From the NCBI GenBank assembly GCA_029962745.1, contig CM057170.1:23051932-23115931 (forward strand): a DNA stretch of 64,000 nt, read 5' to 3'. The first letter of the stretch is position 1, and each line of letters starts with the position of its first letter. Below are positions 1 through 11,860 of this stretch, piece by piece. The position numbers and the translations under genes are program-made. A model generated the notes under the pieces. The model worked only from the letters and a program-made list of their open reading frames with translations, made no database searches and was not told the DNA's origin. Source of the stretch: Echinometra lucunter. Its lineage: Eukaryota > Echinodermata > Echinoidea > Camarodonta > Echinometridae.

Positions 1-1871
1 TGCTCCCAACAAAACATATCCAAAATTCATAAACCCTAATGCTATACACCTTTCATAAAATAAATTTCCAAAGCAAATGGCAGCTGAGTAAAACACTGTA
101 TTCACCTGTAGTTATAGTACGCTCTCAGATAAATCACAATAGCTCAATACTAATTAAAACAACCAAATAATGTTGAAGAACACTTTAAAAGCATGGATCA
201 ATTCTTGGTAAAAAAAAATGAAAATATAGAGGTGATCAGAGGGAAACTTAAAGAATCAGATCCCCAGAAAAGATGAATGAAAAGCCACGTAGATTAATAG
301 CCAAATATACCTACCTCTGGTGAAATTGTATAATGGTACATGCATGCTAGTTTGCTTATCATACAAAATAACAGACTGGCTACAACAGAAGTCATGTGAC
401 TAACTTTACAGAAACAACAGAACTAGATCTTGTAACAAAAACAAATAGTGCATCATGTGATAACGGCTAGCTTATTTGCTTATCATATAATATCATACAT
501 AAGGCTATAAAAAAACCTTATCTATTCCTATCTTATATTAAACAGTAACAGCTGATTGGTACAAAGCAAAGTCCCATCTCCCATGGCAGGAAAAAAATTA
601 ACAAGCAGTCATAGAGAAGGTTATGCTTGATTATCAATATCTCACCATATATGACCATAAATTATATTTGACCATAACTTATCTTATCAGATTTGCAGAG
701 CAGATTAGAAAAATGCAGGTACTACTACAAGAGAGATTCAAATGGGGCCTATATTCTGTCGCAGCAATTCTTTTAAAACAAATGACTTGATAACGAAATG
801 TTGGCATCTCATACTTCCACAATGAGAAGTGAATGGTAATTCACACTCGATTTCTAAATTTGCCTGTAAAATTCAAAACTATTTCCCTCTATCCCATTCT
901 GTTCCTTCTCCCTTTGTTCTTTTAGTCTATTTCCTGAAAAGAAAGCAATGCCTATCTTCCTAAGGTTAGCCTCTCTCTCTTTCTTTCAGTCCATTTATTT
1001 TCTGTTTCTGCCTGATCTCTTTCCCCCTATTACAGTGACAATTTTCACATTCTAATTTTCAACTCTATTTCTCTCTGTATTTTCTCGCTCCCCCATGACC
1101 TCTTAATTTTAAAATGAGAAAAAAATTCCACATTCTAGAAAGCTTTTCTCTCTCTTTCCACTTCCTTTTTAAATAAGAAATTTGACATTTTCAATGGGAC
1201 ATTTTGCACCCAACTTTTTTTCCCAATCCCTTTCATTTCTTTGTATCAACAGATATTTATTTATTTACTGATTCATTTCTGATATTTATACAGGGTAGCA
1301 CATATCACCAATAATAGTGGTCTTTATGAGGCCGTTTGGTAACAAAATGTTCAATATCATCATCAATGAAAACAAGATTACAGCAACAACACCACGTTGA
1401 AAAATATACACATGTCAGATATACACCTTATACACAGGACCTAGAAATTAATCAGGCATCCACATAAAAAGAGTTTAGTCAAGAAATACACATTGTCTGT
1501 ACATTGTATATGTACAGATATCTTACATATGCTTGAATGTATATATATACAAGACAATGTCCATCTTTTCCATTTTCTCTAAATCTTCAGCCCTTCCTCT
1601 TCTTTCTATTCCTTCATTTTTCTCTCGTTCCACCCTCTACTTCAATGACAATGTCACTCTTCCGAACTGACCCTCAATTTTTCTATCTCCTGTTCCTTCC
1701 TCTTTCAGCTTTTATTAATATCTAAAATGACAATGGGCTATGTCCATCTTTCTATTTTCACTACTGTTTAGTTTGTTTTCTACTATTTTTTTCTTCTCCA
1801 ACTGTACATCATTATATTCCCTTTTCTGTCCTTCTTCCCCTTCTCTCTTTCTCTATCCCTTACCATCTCTT

Positions 1872-1902
<31 letters not shown>

Positions 1903-2500
1903 ATCTATCTTCTTCTCTATCATTCTGTTCCTTTATATAATGTCAAAGTCAATGATTGCACATGAATATTTCAATCCCTTCCTCAGGTCTCTATTCATTT
2001 CCTCTTAGTTTGAGTTTTTTGTTTTGTTTTGCTTTTTTTTTTTTTTTTTTTTTTTTTTTTTGGGGGGGGGGGCACCCTGATTGCCCCCTGGCCACACAGG
2101 TGCTTGTCATTCAGTTGTGTGTTGTTTTTTTTTGGGGGGGGGGCACCTACGAAAAAAACATGGTCTGCAGAGTAAAGGTGATGAGACTATGAATACACAG
2201 GAAGGAAAAAAGATCAAGCACATCGCCAGATTCTACACTGTATGTTTTTTTTGTGGGTTTTTTGTTGTTTTTTTTTTATAAATAATTTCATTTGAATTCC
2301 AGGCCTTGGGAACATCCTCTATAAGGTCCAGGTAAGAACCTGTATGGTATCAGTGATAAAAAATTAGCAAACAAGAACTGGACCTTCCCAGTGGCAGTAA
2401 AGTTAGTTGGTTGAACATATTTAATTTCCTCTAGAAGGATGAAGAGAAGAGTATTTAACTTCAAATTAAATAGTGGTGCCAGAATTCTGACCATCATGTT
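1..2500. other. Non-coding stretch, CT-rich in part
   Basis: I see no exon-like coding stretch on either strand here. The interval is AT-rich to about 850, then pyrimidine-rich on the plus strand (about 850-2000), with a CT/TCTT microsatellite at about 1868-1911. A long T run is followed by a G run at about 2033-2072. The short open frames are low-complexity Ser/Phe/Leu translations of pyrimidine runs. Confidence 0.6.
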
Positions 2501-2507
2501 ACTGTTG

Positions 2508-2690
2508 TTATTATTATCATTATCATCATTATAACATGTTATTATTATTATTACTATTCTTATCATTCTTATCATTATTATTATCATTATCATCATTATC
2601 ATCATTATTATCATCATTAATATTATCATTATCATCATCATTATTATTATCATTGTTATTGTTATTGTGGTTATTGTTATCATCAAATCA
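2508..2690. repeat. ATT/ATC trinucleotide microsatellite
   Basis: An imperfect run of TTA, TCA and TTG triplets spans about 180 bases. Its reverse-strand translation is an Ile/Met-rich frame that is purely repeat-derived. Confidence 0.9.
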
Positions 2691-3801
2691 TTAAGGTATA
2701 TGGCATCACTTGGGCCTGGGAGGGGAAAGTGAACTATATCACTGTTGCACACATATAGATCAACTCGTACACGTTTGTAAATTTATGAGCAGCAGCCCCC
2801 ACCCAGCCACCCTCCCCCTGCTTCCACACATTTCACGAAATTACCATTGGTACTGTCGAATTGATGAAGGTTTTATCTCGAAACTATCTTAGCAATAAGT
2901 ACAGTGTATAAGCAGTGTCCTACTCAATTACCATTCAAAAGCAACAATTTAATGCACATCAGGGTACCCATTATTAGTTTCAAAATACTTATATTTTCAA
3001 GGTCGTAGAGCACATTTGCACAATCAATTTCAATTTTAAATGAAAAATATTTATGTAAGACTAGCATGTTATCAAATTTACAACAATATTCCAAAGAGGA
3101 AGTGAAAAATTAATGGTTTTACTCTAATAAGCGTCAGGAAGATGCCTTTAGAAGATGAAGAAAATAAAAAAAAATCTGTATTGAATATTTCCTTCTCAAT
3201 CCTAAACGGGAATGTACTGGGATCTAAATTTAAGAGTGTTTTTCTAAATCTAAAGTAAAATCTTTGTGCAGATTGGGTGCCACTTGCAAATGTGGACTAC
3301 TACCTTTAATAGGCAGAAGGGAGAAACAATACCTTTGGAAACTTTTGTTTTCAGTTTTCTTGGAAAAGTGAAGAAATTCACTTACAATATGTTTCAAGAT
3401 TTCAAAGCTGAAAGGGAGAAGAGGAAATGGTACCTTTTAGTTTCAGTGCCAGAAATAGTTCAAAATGAGAAAGTAATGCCCTGCTCTACAAGGTGTGGGC
3501 TGAGGGGCTCCCCCAGAGATTTTTCAGAGGATTGTCCAAGCTGGAAATTTGGAAAAAAAAAATGTGTAAAATAAAGAGTACAGGCTACAACACGCCCTGC
3601 CAACAGGTTGTGCAGACTTTCCCTAAAGTGCTCTAAAATACATTGTTTGATTATTAAAAAATGAAATATCTTCTGCTTGGTCACTGTGCTCCCTCGCATA
3701 TACATGTAATGAAAAATTTAATCAATTAATTTCCAGATATAATGCATCTTTATAGGTATAAATTCCATTTTGTGTCTGTAAGAGAATGCAAAATTCTAAT
3801 A

Positions 3802-3872
3802 AGAGGGGGGTTGAAGGCTTCAGTTTTTAGCTTCCTCCCTAAATGTCCCCCCCAACCCTGGTCATGAAAAAA
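3802..3872 (+). repeat. Dispersed C-run repeat, copy 1
   Basis: The block GGCTTCAGTTTTTAGCTTCC, then a C run, then AACCCTGGTCATG and an A run, recurs at 4257-4332 in the same orientation. The two copies differ mainly in homopolymer length. No coding potential is seen. Confidence 0.75.
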
Positions 3873-4256
3873 AAACACATACACAATGAAATATGGGATC
3901 AACAATGATAAAAGAAACGGGTATACTGATCCCCCTATAGGAAATATTCAAGAGTCCCCACCCCCCCCACTCCATTAAAAAAAAAGGAAAAAAAAAAAAA
4001 ACCCATCCAGAAATATGTATACAGATCAGTACTTGCCCCATTATGACAAAACAAGGAGAAAATAAGTGGATGCTTGGATCAGACTGTGAAACAAGTGAAA
4101 AAGAGGTGCTTTAAATGCAAGATCCAAAAGAAACTCACATTTCTATCTCTTTTCTTCAGGTGATCACATATCCTAATGATAGCGAAGGCAATTTTCTAAG
4201 AGCGTCACTAAAATTCAAAGTTTCATAATGAAAATACAAAATCATTCGGAGGGCAG

Positions 4257-4332
4257 GGGGTTGAGGGCTTCAGTTTTTAGCTTCCTCCCTAAATGTCCCC
4301 CCCCCCCAACCCTGGTCATGAAAAAAAAAAAA
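4257..4332 (+). repeat. Dispersed C-run repeat, copy 2
   Basis: Direct repeat of 3802-3872, with a longer C run and a longer A run. It could be a local duplication or two insertions of one family. Confidence 0.75.
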
Positions 4333-4429
4333 TCACTGCCCCTGATCCCCTCCAAATCCCCCCAATGCTTTTTAATGCTTCAGTGCTGGCAGTATGCTAA
4401 TTTCTGGCATACTTGTTGAAAAGTTTCGA

Positions 4430-4650
4430 AGAAGCTTGCAATAAGTTTGCCCAACATAGCAACACATAATGCATGCAAACTAAAATGGAAAGTTTGCTAA
4501 TGTATTCAAACTTATGCACGTTTCTCTCCAGAACCCTAGGTTACCGACTATTCAGTTCACCTGTTATGTATAATGGCATCTAAATTGATGGAATCCAGTA
4601 TGCATACATTAGTCGTTCCTATGTTGGGCAAATCCTAGGTAAAGCTTCTT
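4430..4650. mobile_element. Small TIR element (MITE)
   Basis: The ends form imperfect inverted repeats: GAAGCTT then TTTGCCCAACATAG on the left, and CTATGTTGGGCAAA then AAGCTTC on the right. The element is about 220 bases and has no coding capacity. The superfamily is not resolved. Confidence 0.65.
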
Positions 4651-4659
4651 AGTTATCAA

Positions 4660-5290
4660 GGGAAACATAATTTGTTCAACAACTATGCATAAAATTAGTG
4701 AGTTAACGATCTATTCCATCGAATGAGATCTCATCAATACTGGTATACGGATGAACTCATTAGTAACCACAAGTTCCACAATACACTAAAAGTAAACAAA
4801 TCTATGAAGAAGGAAATTACATGTATGTGTAAAGACAACTGAGGATTATGCTGTGGCACTTATCTTACAAAAACATCCACAGAGGTCTAAGAGCTATCAT
4901 AATTTCTTTAATTTTAAGACATAGGTTCTATAATATTCCTTGTAATTAGACCTAGTCCTATGTTTATTGTTGTTGTTGTTGAAGTTTTACAGTGCTTGTA
5001 GGAATATTTATGCCAACATTTACCTCAAGTAGCTTTGGCTAGTCTTAGTCTCAGACTCAAACTTTGACCTGAGCTGATTGGTCTCAGCTCACAAACAGCT
5101 GGCCTGGCAATTCAAGGCAGGACACAATAACAATTAGGATTAACATTAAATTTCTCTTTTACAAAGCTGAACAAGGGAGATATGAAACAGAGGGAGGAAA
5201 TAAAAAGAAGAAATTAATACTGGATACCTCAGTACATATATACATGTGATACCTGTCATATGATCCGAAGAACTATGTATTCACAAGGCA
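4660..5290. other. Non-coding stretch
   Basis: AT-rich sequence with a short TTG run near 4965-4980. I recognise no exon, RNA gene or mobile element. Confidence 0.5.
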
Positions 5291-5301
5291 CTACTCTTCA
5301 G

Positions 5302-5407
5302 ACTCATCGAGAACCGTGCCAAAACACACGTTGATTCCCGCCTGCAGTACTATTCTTGGCACGTGCTCCACGCCGCTGGCTCGGGCGTGAACTATGAAAG
5401 ACCCTCG
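5302..5407 (+). other. Possible exon, strand unresolved
   Basis: This is a GC-richer island in an AT-rich region. On the plus strand a 35-codon open stretch runs from a CTCTTCAG-like acceptor to a strong donor (TCG then GTAAGTTT). Read on the minus strand, the same DNA is open for 37 codons and ends in a stop at 5291-5293, with the C-terminal residues TVLDESEE. A further minus-strand donor-like site (ACAAG then GTAGGTTAG) lies near 5592. I do not recognise either peptide. It may be an exon of a gene whose body lies left of the window, or chance. Confidence 0.2.
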
Positions 5408-6483
5408 GTAAGTTTACCAATCTTTGACGAATTCAGTAGATCGTTGATCTAACGTGTTAGATCTTCGGTGAATTTCTGAAAATACACAAAACGCAAGGGA
5501 AATATTTCATCAATAATGAAAAACATGGAACAGTGTGCTAACTTATATGGAGTACTTAAGTTATTACGATAGACATCAATGCACTAACCTACCTTGTATA
5601 CCGTGGTAAGAATCTAGGCTTCGTCTGGAAGATATTCACGGATACATGGCCCTGCACCTGGACAGGAATATGCTTTACGATGAAAACCGATACATCTCTC
5701 TAGTTCTAGCTATATTATTTCTCGGGCCGCAGCAGCGCAGCTAGCTATCTGGCGCGGCTTGTTCATCAATCACAGATTCTCAGTCACTCTCACTCTTTTG
5801 GCGCTGAGCTGGCGCGACTTTGGTATCTCGCCAAAATCAATGAATCTGGGCAATGAATGATATTAATGGTGAATGATTCTTCCTTCTCATAAAAAAAATC
5901 ATTTACAACATTTACAACATTACTGTATCATTACCATAGATCATTACCTTCAGGTATAGATCTAGATCTAACTTTTAGGTCAGCTAAAAGCATATGGAGG
6001 GGCGGCCCGGGGGCTAGCTAGATACTACCGTGGCTTAATCATCTCCCCCCCCCCCCGCACCCTTCCCGTCTCAACCGAGTCTGTCTCGAATTGCAGCTTC
6101 CCAAATGGGGGTTCCCCAGTGGGCCCCTCCTTCCTTCCTTCCCTCCCTTTCTCTCCATTCTTCTCTGTTTCTCTCCTCAGATCTTCCTTCCCCCGGCTCT
6201 GATTCAGGCTCCGCCCCCATTTCTTTTTATGTTCCCCCGTACGTTTCATACTTCGATCTATACATCTTTCCCCATCGTAGGATTCTCCTGAACCAATATA
6301 CGTAAGCTAGTTCTCATTTTGCATTCGATCCCGGCTCCTTGATACGACCAAATTCAGTAGTGGCCTGCATTCCACGTAATACTGCGACTTGGAGCATTGG
6401 ACAAATTAAAGTAGGCCAATAATTTCCCGCGCATCAGGACTGAAGAGGATTGCTCTTCTGAAATCTGAATACGCTAGATGAGC

Positions 6484-7276
6484 TATAGACCAATTTCACA
6501 ACGCAAGAGGGCAGCAGACTGTTCGACACAGTTCGACATACTGCGGTGGGCGCTCCAACTTTTATAGTACACAAGTCAATAGCGCGTTATGTACATTCGT
6601 TCGATTTTTTGTCTATTTTGACCAGTATATGCAGATTTATTTTAATATTTGCAATGAGAAATTATCAGGGAAGTTCAGGTCGCAGCTGTGCGGTGCTCAA
6701 ATGCCACAAGAATTAGAGAAAGTTTAAAAATTGGAAGCTAACTGAGTGCGAAATTCACTCGCTTTTGACTCATGAAGCCTGTTTGTGTGAGAAGCCGTAC
6801 TCCCTACACAGGTTTCCGTAAGCAATGTGAAGGAATTCGTCCCTACTGGGTAAAAACACCAACAGAAAGGACTTTGAAGTCAAGAAACATTATCATTATG
6901 TACTTTGGCGTAAAATTTAATGAGTGAAAACATGACTTTGTAAACAGGGTAAGATTTAGGGCTCCCGTTTACTACGGCTTCTATGCTGCAATCGAACTTT
7001 TACTGACAAAACTAAGTTGAAAAACCATCGAAAGTACAAAAATACATCATACCTTCATCCGTCAGATATGACCATTGTCTTACCTCATCTACCCATGTAT
7101 CCATGCTTTATTTTATTGATCTAGAATAAAGTAAATGGAACAATATCGGGGCATATCTCATATCTTACATTCATTTTGTACACAGAGCCAATCGCGGTCA
7201 GCGCGCTTGCCCACAGCAGCAATGGCGTCGCCGATAGAGGGCCAAATACATAAACCGGAGGTGAAATTGGTCTATA
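6484..7276 (+). mobile_element. 793-bp THAP-exon TIR element, copy 1
   Basis: This is one of three copies, each exactly 793 bases; the others are at 7641-8433 and 16218-17010. The ends are TATAGACCAATTTCAC and, inverted, TATAGACCAATCCCAC. The adjoining bases are compatible with a 2-bp TA target duplication. It lies in the opposite orientation to copies 2 and 3. It encodes only a THAP-like zinc-finger exon, so it is probably a non-autonomous derivative of a THAP-containing DNA transposon. ISL2EU/IS4EU is my guess from the TA duplication plus the THAP finger. Confidence 0.8.
6654..6818 (+). pseudogene. THAP-like zinc-finger exon, broken by a stop
   Basis: The 55-codon stretch begins MRNYQGSSGRSC and ends PYSLHRFP, directly before a splice-donor-like CC/GTAAGC. 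The metal-ligand pattern is visible (C-x4-C, then C-x2-H in ECEIH, then a C-x-C pair). The codon that is Trp in copy 3 is TAG here, so the reading frame is interrupted. THAP fingers bind DNA at transposon ends in several transposase families. Here it is a fossil inside a non-autonomous element. Confidence 0.7.
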
Positions 7277-7338
7277 TAGTACCGTTCCTTTTCTTGCATT
7301 CTTTCTCTAGTTTGTGTAGGCCCTAATATGTTTTTCCA

Positions 7339-7371
7339 CACACTAAGAAATTACTCTAATTTCTTAGTGTG
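7339..7371. repeat. Near-perfect hairpin, CACACTAAGAAA ends
   Basis: CACACTAAGAAATT faces AATTTCTTAGTGTG across a five-base loop. The end sequence resembles the ends of the elements at 58199-58573 and 58617-58898, so it may be a minimal or deleted member of that family. Confidence 0.7.
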
Positions 7372-7592
7372 CACCCCTTCTTCCTCTCTCTCTCCTTCCT
7401 CTTCCTCCCGCTTATTTTGCCCACTCCCTTCGACCCCCCCCCCCCTTAAGTAGGCCGATCATAGTTAATAAATCCGAGTTTCTCGTTCTTTACTTCCTTT
7501 TTTTCTGAAAGCCTAAAAAAATTGTTATTCTTATTTTTTTTTCTAAAATGGAATACAAATCAATCTAAACCCAACGGGACAATGATGTGACC

Positions 7593-7627
7593 CCACTGAT
7601 CTCTACACTAAGTGTAGAGATCAGTGG
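7593..7627. repeat. Near-perfect 35-base palindrome
   Basis: CCACTGATCTCTACACT faces its complement around one to three central bases. GTGACCCC occurs on both sides, as a target duplication would. It may be the remnant of a small TIR element. Confidence 0.7.
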
Positions 7628-7640
7628 GTGACCCCAAACA

Positions 7641-8433
7641 TATAGACCAATTTCACCTCCGGTTTACGTATTTGGCCCTCTATCGGCGACGCCATTGCTG
7701 CGGTGGGCAAGCGCGCTGACCGCGATTGGCTCTGTGTACAAAATGAATGTAAGATATGAGATATGCCCTGATATTGTTCCATTTACTTTATTCTAGATCA
7801 ATAAAATAAATTGTGGATACATGGGTAGATGAGGCAAGACAATGGCCATATCTGACAGATGAAGGTATGATGTATTTTTGTACTTTCGATGGTTTTTCAA
7901 CCTAGTTTTGTCAGTAAAAGTTCGATTGCAGCATAGAAGCCGTAGTAAACGGGAGCCCTCAATCTTACCCTGTTTACAAAGTCATGTTTTCACTCATTAA
8001 ATTTTACGCCAAAGTACATAATGATAATGTTTCTTGACTTCAAAGTCCTTTCTGTTGGTGTTTTTACCCTGTAGGGACGAATTCCTTCACATTGCTTACG
8101 GAAACCTGTGTAGGGAGTACGGCTTCTCACACAAACAGGCTTCATGAGTCAAAAGCGAGTGAATTTCGCACTCAGCTAGCTTCCAATTTTTAAACTTTCT
8201 CCCATTCTTGTGGCATTTGAGCACCGCAAAGTTGCGACCTGAACTTCCCTGATAATTTTTCATTGCAAATATTAAAAGAAATCTGCATATATTGGTCTAA
8301 ATATACAAAAAATCGAACGAATGTAGATAACGCGCTATTGACTTGTGTACTATAAAAGTTGGAGCGCCCACCGCAGTATGTCGAACTGTGTCGAACAGTT
8401 TGCTGTCCTCTTGCGTTGTGGGATTGGTCTATA
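7641..8433 (-). mobile_element. 793-bp THAP-exon TIR element, copy 2
   Basis: Same length and ends as copies 1 and 3. It is inverted relative to copy 1 across a 364-base spacer, so 6484-8433 can fold into a very long stem. Divergence from copy 1 is low by eye. Confidence 0.8.
8099..8263 (-). pseudogene. THAP-like zinc-finger exon, first Cys lost
   Basis: This is the counterpart of 6654-6818 on the minus strand. It is open across all 55 codons and ends at the same HRFP and splice-donor-like GTAAGC. The first zinc-ligand cysteine is Phe (RNFAV instead of RSCAV), and the Trp after HKN is Gly. It is unlikely to fold as a functional zinc finger. Confidence 0.65.
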
Positions 8434-8489
8434 GGCCTACCGTCAGTATCAGGGTGTTTGTTTTTTATGTAGTTTTTAAAAAATCTCTC

Positions 8490-8850
8490 AAAAGGAGAAC
8501 GAAACCCTGGGGAAAATCAATTTTAATGAAAAAAAGAGGAAATACATGATAGAGAGAAGCAATCTTTAAAAGGGCATCAAAATCGGTTACGAAATGAGAA
8601 AGTCATGAAAGTTTGAAAAGTCTCAATTGACTTTCTATGGTGATCCTCGTATTGGCAATATTGCTTCAAAATGGCAGGTTTAGAAGGACAACTCTCAATA
8701 TGTTTTGTACACAAAATTTCATATTTTCCCTGTGATCTCTCAAGGTGCAGCTTGTCTCTTTCTTATCTCAAGATGTCATGGGAAATGTATTTGACACAAC
8801 ATCATGTTCACAAAGAGACAAGCAGCATCTTTAGAGATAATGGACCACAT
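8490..8850 (+). mobile_element. Partial foldback element, related to 31688-32276
   Basis: The sequence from GGAGAACGAAACCCTGGGGA, through a TTCAAAATGGCAGGTTTAGA block, to a GAGACAAGCAGCATCTTT block matches the left arm of the complete foldback element at 31688-32276. The right inverted arm is absent here. Confidence 0.7.
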
Positions 8851-8983
8851 TCTGTGGTTGCTTATATGCGCATACTAAATTTTCAAATGACAATATTAAC
8901 AGAGAGAATAAAACTGAATGTAACATATTTTATGAACATACTCGCAAAAAGAATACTCTTATAGCCATGGGTATATTGATCAG

Positions 8984-9245
8984 GGCCGTACGCAGAATTT
9001 TCTCCGGGGGGGGGGGGTGGTGGGCAAGACGCGTAAAAATTTTCAAAGAAGCTCAAAAGCGAGGGGCGAAGCGACCGAGCTGGTCACGAGAGTGTTTTTG
9101 CATTTTTAAAAGTGAAATTGAACGATTTGGTGCACACTTTCCGTGGATTTTGTGAAAATTTTCAGGAAAAAAATGTAAGTTTTCAAAATTTCTGGGGGGG
9201 GGGGAACTGCCCCCCCCCTGCCCCCCCCCCCGCTACGTACGGCCA
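8984..9245 (+). repeat. Poly-G-bounded dispersed repeat
   Basis: It begins GGCCGTACGCAGAATTTTC plus a G run and ends with C runs plus CGCTACGTACGGCC. An inverted diverged copy lies at 63478-63725. The interior contains GAAGCTCAAAAGCGAGG and GCGAAGCGACCGAGC motifs. No plausible protein is encoded. Confidence 0.75.
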
Positions 9246-10355
9246 TGATATTGATTTGTATTTGTGGTTGGGGATGATTGATGCGAGCGAAGCGAGCGAG
9301 CCAAAGATTCCAAGTTCTTGCTGTAAAAGAAATGTTATTTTGTCTTCAAAATAAGTTTATTCCTATAAGATATTTGAATGGAGTGGCAACCTCGCTGCCA
9401 AATATAAATCTCTTTTAGCACCTCGATAGTCCAGTTGTTTACTGTCCCAAGCCACCCTTTTTCTGAATATCATGAGCGAGCGAAGCGAGCGAGGAAGAAC
9501 ACACTATTTTGATCACAAAGTATTATTTCATCATCAGAATACACTAAAGGCCTAAGATTTTTTTTTTTTTTTTTTTGCGCGGTGAAATTGATCAAATGCA
9601 GAGGAATTCATGTTTTGGAAGGGTGTTTGAAACTTTTGCAATTGATACCTATCAATTCACGGTTGAATGCACACATAATAAAAAAAAAATATCACCATGT
9701 TGAAATTATTGCCTTATTTTTGTGCACTGAAAATCTTATTGATAACATTTTTAGCATGTTTATATGACCGGTGTACAGGTGTACATGTATCAATGATCTC
9801 ATGGCATTTAATTGAAAGTTCACGCTTCCATGAGCACGTGGGACTGGAAAAGATCTTCTTTCACCTATCGACCAAAATTCAAATGCTTAATGTGGTTAAT
9901 CATCATAAGTCTTCTCGGGGAGTTCCTCTGATTTGATTTTCATCGAAATCCCGATCTCTTACGCTTCAGTGAGCAAAAGAGACAAGAAAATTGTGCAAAT
10001 GAGCAAAAAGTTTAGGGCGTTGTCCTTGCTCCGTGCCGCTTCGGATACTTAATTTGGTGCAAGATTCTATTAGTTAATGACCTCCTGAAGATATATGCTA
10101 ATTTTCATGAAATAACTCCCAGTAGAATGAACAATAATCATCGGTTAAAATAAGTTAACTTTCACTTTTTTTAAAATTCTGCTCCCTAGCTCCATTCTCA
10201 TGATACGTACATTTTATTGGCGTAATCCGTTCTCATATTAACTTTTGATATGAAAGGAATATAGGCTGTTGGTCACATGCCATTATCTCCTGAAAATTCA
10301 TGTATTTTAGGTCAACTTGCATCTCGATACCTCGCAGTTATAGAACTAACATTTT
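9246..10355. other. Non-coding repeat-rich stretch
   Basis: It contains two copies of a GCGAGCGAAGCGAGCGAG motif (about 9283-9300 and 9473-9493) and a T run near 9560. I see no exon or RNA gene. Confidence 0.5.
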
Positions 10356-10359
10356 GTGA

Positions 10360-10506
10360 AGTCAAAAATTATACATCCAAAACCGGAACTTACTGTTGGT
10401 AACTTCCTGCAACGTTTCACCTGACGATGATGGGTGCTATCCCACCAACGTAGCAGGAAATTACCAACAGTAACTTTCGGTTCTGGATTTATAATTTTTG
10501 ACTTCA
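10360..10506. mobile_element. Foldback MITE, about 147 bp
   Basis: GAAGTCAAAAATTATACATC at the left end faces ATTTATAATTTTTGACTTC at the right end. The inner arms (TTACTGTTGGTAA... and ...TTACCAACAGTAA) continue the stem to a loop around 10425-10445. Confidence 0.75.
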
Positions 10507-10577
10507 TTGAACTAAGACCGGATGAATTACGACTTTCATGAATTTAACATTTTATGACTAAGGAAGAATAGTATAAT

Positions 10578-10760
10578 AAGATAGAAAGACAAGATGCAAA
10601 CCAATTTTCTTTCATAAGAATAGTTATATAACCGGCACTGGTTAAGGTACTTAAGAATGATGCGAGTAGAAGAATGGTGTAACAGTAGATAGACAAGATG
10701 CAAACCAATTCCTTTCATAATAGTTTTATAACCGGCATTGGTTAAGATACTTAAAATGCG
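10578..10760 (+). repeat. Two-copy tandem duplication
   Basis: The block GACAAGATGCAAACCAATT ... ATAACCGGCAYTGGTTAAG occurs twice about 105 bases apart with a few indels. Confidence 0.75.
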
Positions 10761-10769
10761 AGCGAGCCA

Positions 10770-11060
10770 TGCGTCGTATGCGAGCGAACGCTTGCAGGTG
10801 TTTCGTTTGTTTGTTTGTTTGTTTGTTTTCTTTTTCTTTTCCCTTTTTCTTTCTTTCTTTTTAGGGGATTAACAGGGGACCATGTGATTTTTTTGACGGT
10901 GAATCATTCGGTGGAAGATAGGCTGATACAGGCTTATCCCCCCACTTAAGATATTTTTTTTTTTTTTTGGGGGGGGGGGGGGGGGGATTGGCACCCATGC
11001 TCATAACAAACTTATAATAAACCATAATCAACTTAGTATGACAAAATTGTGGCCAAATCA
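10770..11060. repeat. T-rich then poly-T/poly-G repeat
   Basis: A GTTT run is followed by T/C-rich sequence, then a T run joined to a G run (about 10952-10987) and GGCACCCATGC. The last motif is typical of the poly-G repeat family seen elsewhere in the window. Confidence 0.55.
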
Positions 11061-11499
11061 ACGAACTCGTTCTGGGCCAAATAGTTGTAGCAACTATTCA
11101 TTTTCTTATTGAGGTGGCGCTCTCTTACTTGCACCATCGACTAAATTGCATTGAGCTCCAGTTCTATATAAATCGTTATGATTATTTTGGTCATGGCGGG
11201 TTTTGATTAATGATTTGTGCCCCCATTACAAAAAGAGCCCCCTCCCCCATAGAAGGAATCTGTGAAACCCAGTGAAAATATGAGAATTCATTTGTCATCA
11301 GTTAAAATTGCAACTCTTGAACTCGAATATGCGAGCATCTTTGGTGTATTATTCTTATAATTTGTCATTATACTCCGAACAGAAACAAGCGATATCTACG
11401 TTCTTTATAATGATAAACAGAGCACGTAATGGATTTCATTCTGAAATGGTCAATCATAATAATGGTAGATTGTATATAATCCATTACCTATGAAACGGA

Positions 11500-11860
11500 C
11501 ATGCAAAAGTCTTTTCACTACTGACTACTTTATTCCTAAATCTGGTTTAGGCCCTAGTTGGTTTGCTGGCTGGTTCTTCTATTTTCCCCTTTTTGTGTAC
11601 AATCCTAATTTAATTAGTTATTTTTTTCTTTTTCATTTTTGCATTAGTCTGTAGACTTATTCTCTTTTTTATCTTGTACATTTTTGTTTCTCTGTATTTT
11701 TGTTTTACTTGTTTTCATATTTATATTTCTCTGTAAAAATGTATCGTTTTTTATTGTGAAGCAGGGCCCCTTTGAAAATCAGTTTTACAACTGAAAGGGC
11801 TACCCTTTCAGTTGTGGAAATAAAATGGAAATAATAAAAAAATAAATAGACATAATTATT
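11500..11860 (+). mobile_element. Probable non-LTR retroelement 3' tail
   Basis: T-rich sequence leads to GCAGGGCCCCTTTGAAAA, a short stem (CAACTGAAAGGG and CCCTTTCAGTTG) and then ATAAAATGGAAATAATAAAAAAATAAATA. The arrangement (short stem near the 3' end, then AATAAA-like repeats and an A-rich tail) resembles 3' ends of CR1/L2-type elements. No coding part remains. Confidence 0.5.

Larger units (their letters stand above)
7277..7640. other. Spacer between inverted element copies
   Basis: This interval separates copies 1 and 2 of the 793-bp element. It holds two compact hairpins (7339-7371 and 7593-7627), a CT-rich run and a C run near 7434-7445. No gene is seen. Confidence 0.7.

Noticed and set aside
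2288..2752. 154-codon minus-strand open frame rich in Ile and Met
   Set aside because: Most of it is the ATT/ATC microsatellite translated.
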